From Zasmidium citrigriseum (taxonomy: Eukaryota; Ascomycota; Dothideomycetes; Mycosphaerellales; Mycosphaerellaceae): a DNA stretch of 64,000 bases. How positions within the stretch are numbered: the stretch's first letter is position 1; every line of letters begins with the position of its first letter. The notes under the pieces were generated by a model. The model was not told the DNA's origin, did no database searches, and saw only the letters and a program-made list of their open reading frames with translations. The position numbers were made by a program, and so were the translations under genes. This document shows positions 1 through 10,368 of the stretch, piece after piece. Where the stretch lies: contig NHNW01000008.1 of NCBI GenBank assembly GCA_002786025.1, forward strand, positions 682,001-746,000, in the 5' to 3' direction.

Positions 1-2001
1 ATTGTCCATTCGCAGGCTGGCAGCGTTCAGGAGATGCTGCAGTACGGCGCTGTGGTCAATCCTACTGGATCCACGGACCACATCCCGCTCAATCTGGCTT
101 GTCAATACGGTTCAGTCCCTATCGTGCAGCAGATTCTTCGATTCCAGCCAGCTATCGTACCTGATGCCGAAGGACTTTACCCACAGCATCTGGTCGCGCG
201 CTTTGGCAGAAGCAATCAGATCATGACCATGCTGAAGGCATATGGAGTCGACATGGACCAACCGGATAAGTTGTATCAATGGACACCAATCTTTCATGCC
301 GCTTCAGAGGGCCATCTCGATTGTCTGCGCCAGCTACTGGAATTTCAAGTCGATCCAGTGGTGGTTGACGAGAAGGGCCTGTCGGCTGTGTATTATGCTG
401 CTTGGGAGGGCAAGCTTGACTGCATGCAATTGCTGGCTCAGGCTGGGGCTGGAGCCGCTCGAGATGGAGCTGCACGGGGCACCATTGATGTACAGATGGA
501 GCCTCCAGCACCGCCGACTGCAGACTCGGCCGCCATGTTGGATCCGGATTCGGAAAACATACCGTCCCTCAGCCTTCCACCGCCCATCATACCACTGAGA
601 AGATATGGTCACAATTTCCTGGACACCACTAAGACGTACATATTGCTCTCGTTTGACGGGCTCGACGACGAAGCCATCGAGTTTTACGGCGACAGCAAGT
701 ATCCGGCCGCACGTCTCACCATCTCTTCCAAGTCCTCTGACTTGATCCCACGCAATCTACCGCTTCCGGTCCAGGACGACTTTAAGAACATATCCTTCAC
801 CATTGAGAATCTCGACACCTTCAGCATCGACTTCGACATCTTCCCAACATTCGGCAGCAAGGTCATCGCCAGGGCTGCTGCATCAAGCCGCGTTTTCACC
901 AGCAAGGCTAGCAGCTCTGGGAAGTGGCATTTGGAACTCTTCGATCCTCGGCTTCGCTCGATTGGCCGTATCAGTTTCCGCTTCCATGTGGTTACTCCCT
1001 TTCATGGAATTCCGCTTGAGATCACGCATTTTGCTACTTACTGGAAAGCTACGAGCCAGTTTAGTGAAGACCATCCCAGCAATCTCATCACGGGAAGCAG
1101 CTTGTCTGGTGACTTCATGAGGGTATTCGTGCAAGTCACGAGAGATGGTGTACCTGTGCTCTACAACGATTGGGCTTTGCCAAGCAGCCGTAACGACCTC
1201 GTAAGCAGAATGACATACCGCGAGTTCGAAGCAGCAGGCTTGCAAGCTGGACGGGGACGTGGAGTCATCCAAGGCATGGTCGGATCTGGCATCGATCGCG
1301 AGGACTTGGGCACTGCGCAGAGACAGGTCGCAAAGTCGTATGCTTCTCTCGCCGACGCCTTGGCTCTGCTACCGCCGGATCTGCACCTCGAAATTCACGT
1401 CTGCTACCCTACCCGTGCCGATGAGGAAGCTCTGCAGCTCGGTCCGACTCTCAATATTAACATGGTGATCGACAGTGTGCTCAAGGTCGTCTTCGATCAT
1501 TCAAGGCTACTGCGTGAGGCGAAAGATCAACCGCTGAGGAACTTTGTCTTCTCGAGTTACAATCCGGATGTTTGCACCGCGCTGAACTGGAAGCAGCCGA
1601 ACTGTGAGTAGTATCTCATTCCTAAACACCTCTTGGTTGCTAACGTCTTCACAGATCCAGTCCTTCTCTGCAACGAGCTTGGCGTAGCACCTTCCAACAG
1701 CAAACAGACCTCAGCTCCGAACATGGTGGCTAACTGCGGCCGCACCGACATGTCCATCAAGGAGTCCGTCCGCATCGCCCAGACCAACAACTTTATGGGT
1801 CTCATCTGCACGTCGCGTCTTCTCGAGCTGGTTCCTGCTTTGATTTCATCGGTCAAAGAGGCAGGTCTCGTCCTCATTGCGGATTACAGCAACGACTCGA
1901 CACGATCCCGGCCGGCGAGCGTTCTGAATTTGCAGCGCGGCGTTGATGGCTTGTTGATGAACAATGCGGTCATGCGATTCAAGGAGGCGATTGATCAGTA
2001 A
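1..2001 (+). CDS. PHO81: PHO81/NUC-2-type phosphate regulator (5' truncated by window edge)
   Basis: In the fungal PHO pathway, Pho81 is the cyclin-dependent-kinase inhibitor that responds to phosphate starvation. Exons are <1..1603 and 1655..2001, with a 51-nt intron (GTGAGT..ACAG). The reading frame is open from base 1, so the N-terminus, where an SPX domain is expected, lies off the left edge. The fragment has about 650 residues. Ankyrin repeats occupy roughly residues 15-145; they are followed by a linker rich in Pro, Ala and Asp, and then by a glycerophosphodiester-phosphodiesterase-like domain to the C-terminus. Where active GDPDs have a His-Asp pair after a DGVPV-type strand, this protein reads DGVPVLYND, with Asn in place of His. 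That fits a regulatory rather than enzymatic role (inference). The order ankyrin then GDPD-like is typical of fungal Pho81/NUC-2, so the family call is firm. The symbol follows yeast usage. Confidence 0.9.
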
Positions 2002-2277
2002 ACGAAGGAGCGTCACGGAGATGTCCAACATCGTACCGGGACCAGCAAATGGGTCTAGATCATCGAAAGAGTCGTTTTCGTCGAATGGGGAGGCGAGCAT
2101 TGGAGCGCGGCGTTGGGAGGCAGGGTGGATACCAAAAATGCGTCTTCTGGGGTGGTCTTTTGTTTCATGTCCTAGCTCGCAACGAGGGAATAGTCTCCCT
2201 CTAATCATACAGCGTCAAATGGGTATCTCATATCCAAACTGCCAAATTGAAATCGCATCACATGCATATCCCACGTC

Positions 2278-2844
2278 TTACGCTCCTTTCAACTCAAACC
2301 TCGCCCCTCTCAGCTCTTCCAAATCCACCGGCGCCAACTGCCACCTCACAAACATACTCAATCCGAAAATCACCGCGGGCAACGATTCTCTCCATCCATC
2401 TTCCGCCTCGCCTCGACTGAAACTCAAAAACGCGGCGAGTTGGAGCAGCCCCACGAGACCTCCATTCAGCGGTATGAGGTATTTCTCCAAAGGCCCTTTC
2501 TCCGCTTCAATTTTGTAAATCGGTTTCTTGCCCTTCCGATCTGGCTTTTCTAGCGGTTGGAAGTGGAGGATGTAGGCTGTGCATAGCAGGCTCGATAGAC
2601 TGAGTAATGCCAGCAAGCGCTGTTGTGCTGTTGCGGAAGCGAAAAACTGATACAGGAAGAACAGTGCGCCGGTTATGGGGATTGAGAGGAAGGCTTTGGA
2701 GTATAAAGCGTTGGAAGCTGCGTCTTGCGTTTGAAGGTCTTCGATGAGCTTTTCTTGGTGTTCTTCGTCGAGGTCGGAGGTTGAGTCGTCTTCTTCGGAG
2801 GGGTAGCGGAAGGTTTTGCGGAGGCGAGATGTGGTTTGTGCCAT
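2278..2844 (-). CDS. Small fungal multi-pass membrane protein of unknown function
   Basis: Single-exon gene of 188 aa starting at the ATG at 2844. The first 45 or so residues are charged and acidic (a run of Glu, Asp and Ser near residues 16-30). They are followed by about four hydrophobic segments, near residues 53-72, 77-95, 124-142 and 155-170. A Lys-rich loop separates segments two and three. No catalytic motif is visible and I do not recognise a named family; an organelle or ER membrane location is only a guess. It is divergent from the BMT5 gene with 188 bp between the two start codons, so both may share one promoter region. Its 3' end lies 276 bp from that of PHO81. The hydrophobic pattern and ATG context make it a convincing coding gene. 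Confidence 0.8.
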   Translation of the reverse strand: MAQTTSRLRKTFRYPSEEDDSTSDLDEEHQEKLIEDLQTQDAASNALYSKAFLSIPITGALFFLYQFFASATAQQRLLALLSLSSLLCTAYILHFQPLEKPDRKGKKPIYKIEAEKGPLEKYLIPLNGGLVGLLQLAAFLSFSRGEAEDGWRESLPAVIFGLSMFVRWQLAPVDLEELRGARFELKGA

Positions 2845-3032
2845 GATTTGGTGTTGGAGGAGCGTTTGGGAAAGTTGTTGTTTGGACTTCAGAGGTGCCT
2901 GCTGATGGCGTCACATGCATGCAGGGCTCCCACGTGGAGCGGAGACGAGCCGGACCTTAACTCTTAGCGTCTTTTGGACTCGACCAGAGTGAATGACATC
3001 CCACTCTCCAGCCTCACGGACGACACGATGTA

Positions 3033-3836
3033 ATGGCGAAGAACAAGAAGCGCAAGCTTCAACACCACGCACCTCCGAAACCATCCAAAAAGCCCAAAAA
3101 GCAGAAAGTACAACAGCGAAAACCCCTCGAACCAACAATCCCCTTCGACCCCCTCGACCGCATCCTCTTGATCGGCGAAGGCGACTTCTCCTTCGCCAAA
3201 TCCCTCATCTCGCACCACGGCTGCTGCGACGTGACGGCGACATGTCTCGATTCCCAAACCGAGCTCTTCGAAAAGTACACCCCACAAGCGGAAGAGCACG
3301 TCAAGTACCTTGATGATGAAGGTCAGACGGTCCTCTACTCCATCGATGCAACGAAGTTGGATAAGAATAAAACCTTGGTAAAGAGCGAGCGCTTCGACAC
3401 CGCCCTCTTCAACTTCCCCCACGTCGGCGGCAAATCCACCGACGTCAACCGCCAAGTCCGCTTCAACCAAGAGCTCCTCGTGTCCTTCTTTCGCAGCGTT
3501 ACTACACTCCTCAAACCCTCAGCAACCATAGTCGTAACGCTATTCGAAGGGGAGCCGTATACGCTTTGGAATGTTCGAGATTTGGCGAGACATACGGGGT
3601 TGGAGGTTGTGAGGAGTTTTCGGTTTGAGGCGAAGGCGTATCCGGGTTATGAGCATAAGAGGACGCTGGGGAATATTGAGGGGGGAGGCGGGTGGAAGGG
3701 GGAGGAGAGGGAGAGTAGGAGTTATGTTTTCAGAGTAAAACCTGGGGAGGGTGGTGGAGGAGGAGAGGGAAAAACCGAGGCCAACGTCAAGGGCAAGAGG
3801 AAGAGGGGTGGTGAGAGTTCGGATGAGGAGGGGTGA
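3033..3836 (+). CDS. BMT5: 25S rRNA (uridine-N3)-methyltransferase, BMT5-like
   Basis: Probable nucleolar S-adenosylmethionine-dependent enzyme making m3U in 25S rRNA. Single exon, 267 aa, ATG at 3033. The first 30 residues are very Lys-rich (nuclear/nucleolar targeting type). The SAM-binding motif LLIGEGDFSFAKSL lies at about residues 44-57. An NFPHVGG motif, characteristic of the DUF2431/BMT5 family, lies at about residues 128-134. The C-terminus is a low-complexity Gly/Lys/Glu tail. In that tail codon use shifts to G-rich codons, so the last 50 residues may be poorly conserved. It is divergent from the small membrane protein gene. BMT5 is the yeast name for the single fungal member of this family; assignment rests on these motifs and the length. 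Confidence 0.88.
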   Translation: MAKNKKRKLQHHAPPKPSKKPKKQKVQQRKPLEPTIPFDPLDRILLIGEGDFSFAKSLISHHGCCDVTATCLDSQTELFEKYTPQAEEHVKYLDDEGQTVLYSIDATKLDKNKTLVKSERFDTALFNFPHVGGKSTDVNRQVRFNQELLVSFFRSVTTLLKPSATIVVTLFEGEPYTLWNVRDLARHTGLEVVRSFRFEAKAYPGYEHKRTLGNIEGGGGWKGEERESRSYVFRVKPGEGGGGGEGKTEANVKGKRKRGGESSDEEG

Positions 3837-4154
3837 AGAGTACCTGTGAGAATTGATGTGGATGAATATGATTCGGCGTCTGTCAGATCAGTGCAGGTCT
3901 GAAGACAAATGCGTCGCGAAGTTCTGATGAAGAATCAAGGGCAGCGAGAAGCGCTAGGACCAACGAGTCTGCCAGGCGATGCTTAGGCAAAGTGGAATCG
4001 TCGAGCACCGCTCCGTTGACGCGTGATCACATCGCGCGAGACATTGGCGATCCGCAGGATACGGCTTCGAATGGGAGCTTGACAGTGCTTCAAGCGCGGG
4101 AAGATATGGAGATAGTAGTGGTATACACAATGCTCGGGTATTGTACAAACTTCG
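3837..4154. other. Convergent intergenic region, 318 bp
   Basis: Lies between the 3' ends of the BMT5-like and uL24m genes. It should hold both 3' UTRs. I see no further gene or repeat. Confidence 0.6.
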
Positions 4155-5207
4155 TCATTGCTGAACAGCGGCCTCCACATTTCCCACCTTCGCCTGCTCC
4201 TGCGCGATGACCTCTCCAATCTTCGCCAACTGCTCTGACGACAGCTCCTTGGCTTGTTCCTGCTTTTGCTTCGCCCTGAGCTCCGCCAGCTCCTGCAAAG
4301 GTGTCCGCATCGTCTTGATAAGATCTTTCCGATCATTCTCCTTCGCCTCCTCCAGTTCCTTCTTGACAACGTAGTCGTAGTCGTGCCGTGTCCTGAATCT
4401 GCTGTACTTGTTCCGCAGCTCGTCGATGACTGACAGAGGCATTGGCGGCCGGATGAGGAGAGGTCGGAAGGTCTGCTCTTCGACTGAGATTCGCAGGGTG
4501 TCGACTTCGTGGTCTTCGTAATCAGGGTCTGCCTTTTCGGGCCAGGGGATGATCATGTTCGTGCCCGGAATGACTCGATCACCCTCATCCCATTCCTTCA
4601 GATTCTTGTCCCATCTTCGATTGACGGGTAGGAGACGCTCGATGATCACATCCCTCGGGGCGCCAGTCGCAGGGTCAGGAAGTGGGTATACCAGCCTCAC
4701 ATCCTCAACAGGCACAGGTCTCGCCTGGGAGACCACATCGCGGTTATTCTGATTCTCTTGCTTCATCCAATCAGGTAGACTGATGTCAACCATATTCAGC
4801 CCCTCAACAGTCACAGACCCCTTATCCGCATCCACACTCCGCACATTCCCTATCCGGCCCTTATCCCTCCCCTTCAACATAACCACACGATCACCCTCCG
4901 AAATATGCATCCACTTCCCCGTCTCCTCAGGATGTCTATCCGGCATCGACCAACTATACACCGACAACGTCGCATAGCTCTTCGCCAGATCTCCTACATC
5001 TCGCCGCGGTGCTAGAGGTCCAGTCTCCCAGTCATGGATGCGGTTTTTTCGTTCTTGTCGTATGAGGTCGTTTTGTTCGCGGTAGAGACGTCGGTGGTTT
5101 TGGTTGCGGTTCCAGGTCTCTTCTTGCTCTTTTTTGAGGTTTGCTTTGGCTTGGCGCCGGTCGGCGGTTCGTTTTGCACGCGCCGCGCGCTGCAGGACTT
5201 TTTGCAT
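4155..5207 (-). CDS. MRPL40: Mitochondrial large ribosomal subunit protein uL24m
   Basis: Structural protein of the mitochondrial 54S subunit. Single exon, 350 aa, ATG at 5207. The N-terminus is Arg/Lys/Ala-rich, consistent with mitochondrial import. A KOW motif of the L24 family spans about residues 106-140 (GDRVVMLKGRDKGRIGNV followed by the EGLNMV strand). The long C-terminal extension has an RPPMPLSVIDELRNKYS block and ends in a Lys/Glu/Gln-rich helix, as is usual in fungal uL24m and unlike the short bacterial L24. The symbol follows the yeast orthologue name. It runs toward BMT5, sharing the 3' intergenic space. Confidence 0.9.
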   Translation of the reverse strand: MQKVLQRAARAKRTADRRQAKANLKKEQEETWNRNQNHRRLYREQNDLIRQERKNRIHDWETGPLAPRRDVGDLAKSYATLSVYSWSMPDRHPEETGKWMHISEGDRVVMLKGRDKGRIGNVRSVDADKGSVTVEGLNMVDISLPDWMKQENQNNRDVVSQARPVPVEDVRLVYPLPDPATGAPRDVIIERLLPVNRRWDKNLKEWDEGDRVIPGTNMIIPWPEKADPDYEDHEVDTLRISVEEQTFRPLLIRPPMPLSVIDELRNKYSRFRTRHDYDYVVKKELEEAKENDRKDLIKTMRTPLQELAELRAKQKQEQAKELSSEQLAKIGEVIAQEQAKVGNVEAAVQQ

Positions 5208-5907
5208 TGTTGGATGGGGTGGAGATGGGAGGGGAGCAATGGTGCTGGTTCAATGGGTGGTCGATGGTCGGAGAACTCGGGGGTCTTCTTTGGGAAGGCG
5301 CGTCTGTCTTGGCGCTGGAGACTTCACTCCCTTCTCCTGGTCTCACTTCTTTGCTCTTTGTATTCCATCCCAACTCTCCTCATCGTCCGGCAGCCTTTGC
5401 AATCATACCCACAATTCAGTAACGGAATATTGCCTTTGGAAAACTTGTCGCTTTTGTGGGCTGGCCCAATGGCCCCGGCATGTCTCAGCCCCATCCGGGC
5501 GGCTACACAAATCTTCGACTGGACTCCTGGGTGCTGTGCCGCATGCAGGTCTACAACATTCGACCTGGAGCCCCATAGATTCAGTAGGAATCCGCTTCTA
5601 TATTCAGACGACTACCAATCAGCATGTATTCTGTCTCTACTAGCTGTTTCAAAGGCCATTGGACTTAGCATTTCACTCAATCTTCCTTGCCATGTCAGGC
5701 GCTTCTACTTTCTTGTACCCTCTTGGCTTCCTGCAATGCTGCTTTAAGTCTGCTGTCTTTCGTCCGCAATGGAATAGCACTCGCTGCATCCTTCTCTCCT
5801 TCGGCGCCTGAGTACAGGCCGTACATGAGCAACCGCTTGTTCGTGCCTCTTCATTGCATGTCTGGCGTCCTTCACTTGTCTGGGCTTCTTCGCTCGTCTT
5901 ACTCGTA
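5208..5907. other. Intergenic region, 700 bp, between divergent genes
   Basis: Separates the start of uL24m from the first exon of the GPI-type surface protein, so it should contain both promoters. Short open frames here lack coding character. No distinct element seen. Confidence 0.55.
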
Positions 5908-8900
5908 ATGCTTTTTACTTTAATACTGGCCGTCGCAGACTGCGCAGCAGCTTTAGCATGTAAGTTGAACCAAATACAACATTGGATCTCCACCTGCTGA
6001 CCTTCACGGCCAGATTATCCTAATACCACCCATATACGACGTGATGCACTGGGCGCGTACATACTTCGAGGTCTCGGCGAGGAGACATCCATCAGTGGCA
6101 ATGGAGCTGGAAGGCCACAATATGCAACAGGTGCACCTACTGGAAGCGCCATAACATCGGCATCGAGGTCCTCGAATACTACACTCTCGTTTGCATCCTC
6201 TACTTCGGTCAAGATCTTCCATGAAAACGTCTTCAAAGAGTCCATAACCTGGCCACGACCAAGTGAAGTGCCTCGAGCAACGAAATGCTGGTCGGACATC
6301 GCAGCCTGGAGCAGCTCGAGTATTTCTTGGTACAATGCACACATTGCAGGTCGGTCCTGGCCCGTGACGAGCTCCACTGAGGTTGTTACCTGGCATACTT
6401 CGAAAACAACCACTTTCTTCCCCACCGACACCAGCAGTACATATAAGCTCTGTGACGGGAGCGCTCGGGTGAATGTTCGTCCTACCACGAGCACCCTTCG
6501 CTGGATCCACACGTCCGGCATCTACACGAGCACATTTCTAGCAACCCCAACGTTCCGCCCGCAGCCTTGCCATCCCTCGCCACAGGACTGCCATATCTGG
6601 TACAACCAGTCGAGTATCCTCCAATTCAATGAGGACGCATTGCTGGACCAATGTGGCAATCCAGCGCATGGGGTAGATCAGCCCTGTGTATTTGGCATCG
6701 ACGGGGCAGTTGAAATGATCTACTTCCCAGTGAGAACAGCCAACACAAACGCAAGTCTGTGCTCCGGAAATGCATCGACAATAACTGCATCGCCGACCGG
6801 CAATGGGCCAAATGTCATTACAACACTGGGTCGCACCTTCACGAGTGGCGCCGTTTACTTATCCATCAAAGCGCTGTCTGCCTACGTCGACGGATTCCAC
6901 TACCTGGTCGGCCCTTCCTTCACTGACCTGATCGTCACGCTATCCTCCTCGGAAGTCTCGAGTCAATGTTCCGGAAACAAAATTGCGACACCTCTCAACT
7001 TCGCCGACTTGAATTGGCCGGTACCTGCCAGCGCCTACAATTGCCAGAATCGCTGCGGACATTTCAATATTGGAGACTACTCGTCTACGCCTCCAGAGTG
7101 TGCTACAATCTGGAGCGATGTGAATCCCTTGCTGGCCATCCCGACCAAGATTAAAGATTTGTCGCCGCTCTGGGCTACGTGTGCTTTTGAGGTACCTTCG
7201 CTTGCGAATTACTGGTTTGATCCTCCGATTGCACTGCAGGAGCAGGAAGTGATGGCTACGCCGACGATGCCTGCATTCTCGACGACGATACCTGCGGCGC
7301 CCTCTTCGAAACCTCTTGATCCGACACCTTCCAACATGGTGGTGTCTACCGAACCTTCTGCTTCAGCCACCCGTGCTTCGCCCACCAGCAGCTTAGCTGA
7401 CGAGCCAACAATCGCATTCAGTCCGATTGTACCCACTTCGAATGTTCCCCAGGCGACTACGACTGCTCAACATGACCCAGAGCCTACGGATCTGAATTCA
7501 TCGATGTCCCAAACGCGAGCAGATGACCCTGCGGTGCCCTCACCATCAACTTCCGACGAGCCACCAATCCAGTTCAGCCCGATTGCACCCACGTCGACTG
7601 TTCCCAAGGCAACGACCTCAGCTCAAGGTCACCAAGAGAGTCCCCAGGCACCAGATCCAGATCCATCGGTGTCGAAAACGCACGCAGATGACCCAGTGAT
7701 GTCGTCACTATCGATTTCCGACGAGCCAAAAAGTCCACAAGAGACCGCAGACCCTGAACAGCAAATACCAGCTTTGAATACGGGATCCGACAATGTACCA
7801 CCAGCAGTATCGGTCTTCAGCGAGGCACTTTCATCGTTTGAGGCACCTTCGCCCTCGACTGCTGCTACTCGAGATCCGATCCAAAATGCTTCACCCTCTC
7901 AAGGACCTATTGAGAGTAGCAACTCGTTCTCATACGATCCCGACGAGGCCTTAGAATCGTTAGCTGTGAATACAGGGGCCGTCATCAGCTTTGGCAGCGA
8001 TTCAGAAACCATCATACAAACGAGCGGCGACTTCATAATCGGTTCTCAGACTCTCCAGGTCGGACAAGCCACAACGATCTCAGGGGTACCGATCAGCGCG
8101 CCATTTTCTGGACTCGTTGTTGGTTCCGACACTCTACAAATGTCCGCCTTACCAGTCGAGAATCAGGACCCGACGGAAACACTGATTGGCGCAGACGACT
8201 TCACCGTCCAGGTGTCCGCGATCGCTGGCAGCTCGCAGGCTGGGGTCGTCGGAAGTCAAACAGTCGTCGCTGGTGGTCCCGCAGTCACGATCTCAGACCA
8301 TGTATTGACACATGGTTCGAATGGCATCGCGATCATCTCCGACTCGAAAACGATCGCTTTGACCGAGATCCTAAACACAGTCGCCGCAGGAAGTCCGACT
8401 TTAGCAGCCTCCTCTGTTCCAGGCGCAGGCGAAGCAACTACCATCTCAGCAGAAGAACCAGCAGTAACAGGCTCAAGCGACCTACACCTTCACGGATCAA
8501 AGCCAGCCCCCGGCGTCCTCGTCGCAGGGAGTCTCACAATCACAGCATCAACGCCCACAGGGACCGTGACGGGGTTGGTCGTTGATGGCACGACGCTCTC
8601 TCCTGAAGGGCCTGGGATTACCACCGACGGACGAGTGATTACGTACGGCTCTAGTGGTCTTGTGCTTGTAGGTGCTGGCTCTTCATCGCCGGTTGAAACA
8701 AGCAGCAAAGACTTGAACGCTACGCAGACTTTGCCTTCGCTCGTGACAGCAGCGACATCTACGTCGTCCGATGAGCCAGTTTCGACGCCGCACTCTGTAT
8801 CGACCGCGACTTCATCGACTGCGACTTCATCGACTGCGACATCGTCGACTTCCCCTGGATCGAGACTTCCCAGGGGTTTCGGCCTGATGCTGATATTGAC

Positions 8901-8937
8901 GCTCTGCTGGACACTCTATAGCGCGTTCCTGATATGA
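5908..8937 (+). CDS. GPI-anchored Ser/Thr-rich cell-surface protein with beta-type repeats
   Basis: Exons 5908..5959 and 6014..8937 (54-nt intron, GTAAGT..CCAG), giving 991 aa. The large open frame alone has no ATG at its start. The small upstream exon encodes a clean signal peptide of about 17 residues (starting MLFTLILAV) and joins in frame, so I include it. Residues about 25-450 form a Cys-containing N-terminal domain. Next comes a Pro/Ser/Thr-rich stalk with imperfect repeats of about 50 residues, each carrying a DEP..FSPI..PTS core (near residues 480 and 530, plus a decayed third near 585). From about 670 to 910 there are repeated motifs with GSxTL, TISG and LVVGS-like signatures, familiar from ascomycete wall proteins. 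The C-terminus is a short STATS repeat followed by a hydrophobic tail, as in GPI-signal sequences. A role in adhesion or wall structure is inferred. Confidence 0.82.
8807..8852 (+). repeat. Tandem 15-bp coding repeat (Ser-Thr-Ala-Thr-Ser)
   Basis: About three consecutive copies of a 15-bp unit (core GCGACTTCATCGACT) near the 3' end of the surface-protein gene. Each adds one five-residue STATS-type unit just before the GPI-signal region. Unit length is a multiple of three, so copy-number change would keep frame. Confidence 0.75.
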
Positions 8938-9504
8938 AAAAGTCGCAAGTGATCATTGATACATACAAGCTCATTCGCTTGTTCCTGGCCCCAACGACCC
9001 AGTGCGATGGTTTGACTTCGATACAAATCAACAGATCTCGTGGCTTCGTGGCCGCCGTACCTTGGAAGCAGCATAGTCAACAAGCGATAGTGCCGATACC
9101 GAACCAGATCTCGAAAAAAAGTTGAGACGATAAAAATAAACATAGACATCACGAAACGAGAAATCGATGAGAAGTCGACTGCGTGGTCATCTCAAATCAA
9201 GAGGGTTCGATAAAGCAAGTCTATCAACAAGAAGAAGAAGAGTAAGAATGTGACGTGGTATCGACAAAGGGGGTTTCATGCCCTTCCATGTGCAAACTCC
9301 GCGCCAGGCTCTGCCAAATGCGACGCCAGTTCCATTTTGTTTCCCTCCATCCCAAATTTCTCCATCATGATGTCGTAACTTTCCCACGCATTTGGTGCTG
9401 TAAATGCGGAAACTGATGTGTGTGTACCCATATGTGTGTGATGTTCCTGTGCTGAGATCAACTCCATAAGCCGGCCGAACACCTCTCCCTTTTCAGAACA
9501 ACGC
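8938..9504. other. Convergent intergenic region, 567 bp
   Basis: Between the 3' ends of the surface-protein gene and the double-psi beta-barrel gene. AT-rich compared with the genes and without credible coding frames; presumably two 3' UTRs. Confidence 0.55.
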
Positions 9505-10368
9505 TTAGTCGAAGGTCCACTTCATGCCGTGGGCGCGACCGTCGGCGTGGTCGGTGATCTCGTTGAAGTAGGTCTCTGGGAGATCCAGATCGGCTTCGGC
9601 GCAGCCGGGGCAGCGGTCGACGATCTTGGCAGAGTACTGTTGGCCGTTGGCTCCGGTGATGCTCACGGACTTGCCGCAGAGAGGGTTCTTGTTGGGGTTG
9701 CCGTTGTCGTAGGAGTCGAAGATGGCTTCGGCGATGGCGACGATCTTGTCTCCCTCGGTGCTGGTGATGCCGCATGCGCCCAGGCCGACGGCGTAGTAGG
9801 TCAGGTCACCAGTATACGAAGTGCCAGCCTTGGCCATGCCGTAGCTGAGACCTGAGCCGCCAGAGGAACCGGAGCCAGAGTCAGAGGAAGGAGCTGGGTA
9901 GGAAGCCGGGGCAGCAGCAGAAGTGGTGGTTGGCGCAGCGTAGGTCGTTGGCGGTGGTGGTGGGACGTAGGTCGAAGTTGGGGTTGGGGCAACGTAGACA
10001 GACGTGCTGCTGGTGGTTGGTGGGACATAGACCGAAGGAGTGTCGGGGCTGCTCTCAGCTGGGCTCTTGGGAGCCTCAGGAGTGTAGGCCGGGGGAGCAG
10101 CAGGCGCAGTGGTAGCGGCTGGCTCGACGTCTGGGGAGGAAGAGGCAGCTGGAGGGCTGTATCCCTGAGGCTGCTTCTCAGTTGGAGGAGTCTCGCCGGG
10201 CTCGATCCACACAGTCTTGGTGACTGGAACGGTCACGACAGCCTCTTCGGTGTGGGTAACCCAGACGTAGTCGCGCTTGTGGTGGTGTTGGTGATGCTCG
10301 GCCATGGGCACGGCAGCGACGAGGGAGAGGAGGGCGCCGGTCACGGCGAGGACACTGTTGGTGTACAT
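9505..10368 (-). CDS. Secreted double-psi beta-barrel (expansin/EG45-like) protein
   Basis: Single exon, 287 aa, starting at the ATG at 10368. The frame continues upstream without a better ATG, and this Met begins a signal peptide (MYTNSVLAVTGALLSLVAAV). A His-rich stretch ends in a Lys-Arg pair near residue 32, a likely Kex2-type processing site. The middle, about residues 65-185, is Pro/Ser/Thr-rich linker. The C-terminal 100 residues are a double-psi beta-barrel domain: GDLTYY, GACG, the DSYDNGNPNKNPLCGK region, KIVDRCPGC and a DL-containing turn. Known members include RlpA-like, barwin-like and fungal expansin-like proteins acting in or on cell walls, usually without hydrolase activity. 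Whether this one binds fungal or plant wall is unknown. Its promoter lies in the long gene-poor region to the right. Confidence 0.85.
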   Translation of the reverse strand: MYTNSVLAVTGALLSLVAAVPMAEHHQHHHKRDYVWVTHTEEAVVTVPVTKTVWIEPGETPPTEKQPQGYSPPAASSSPDVEPAATTAPAAPPAYTPEAPKSPAESSPDTPSVYVPPTTSSTSVYVAPTPTSTYVPPPPPTTYAAPTTTSAAAPASYPAPSSDSGSGSSGGSGLSYGMAKAGTSYTGDLTYYAVGLGACGITSTEGDKIVAIAEAIFDSYDNGNPNKNPLCGKSVSITGANGQQYSAKIVDRCPGCAEADLDLPETYFNEITDHADGRAHGMKWTFD

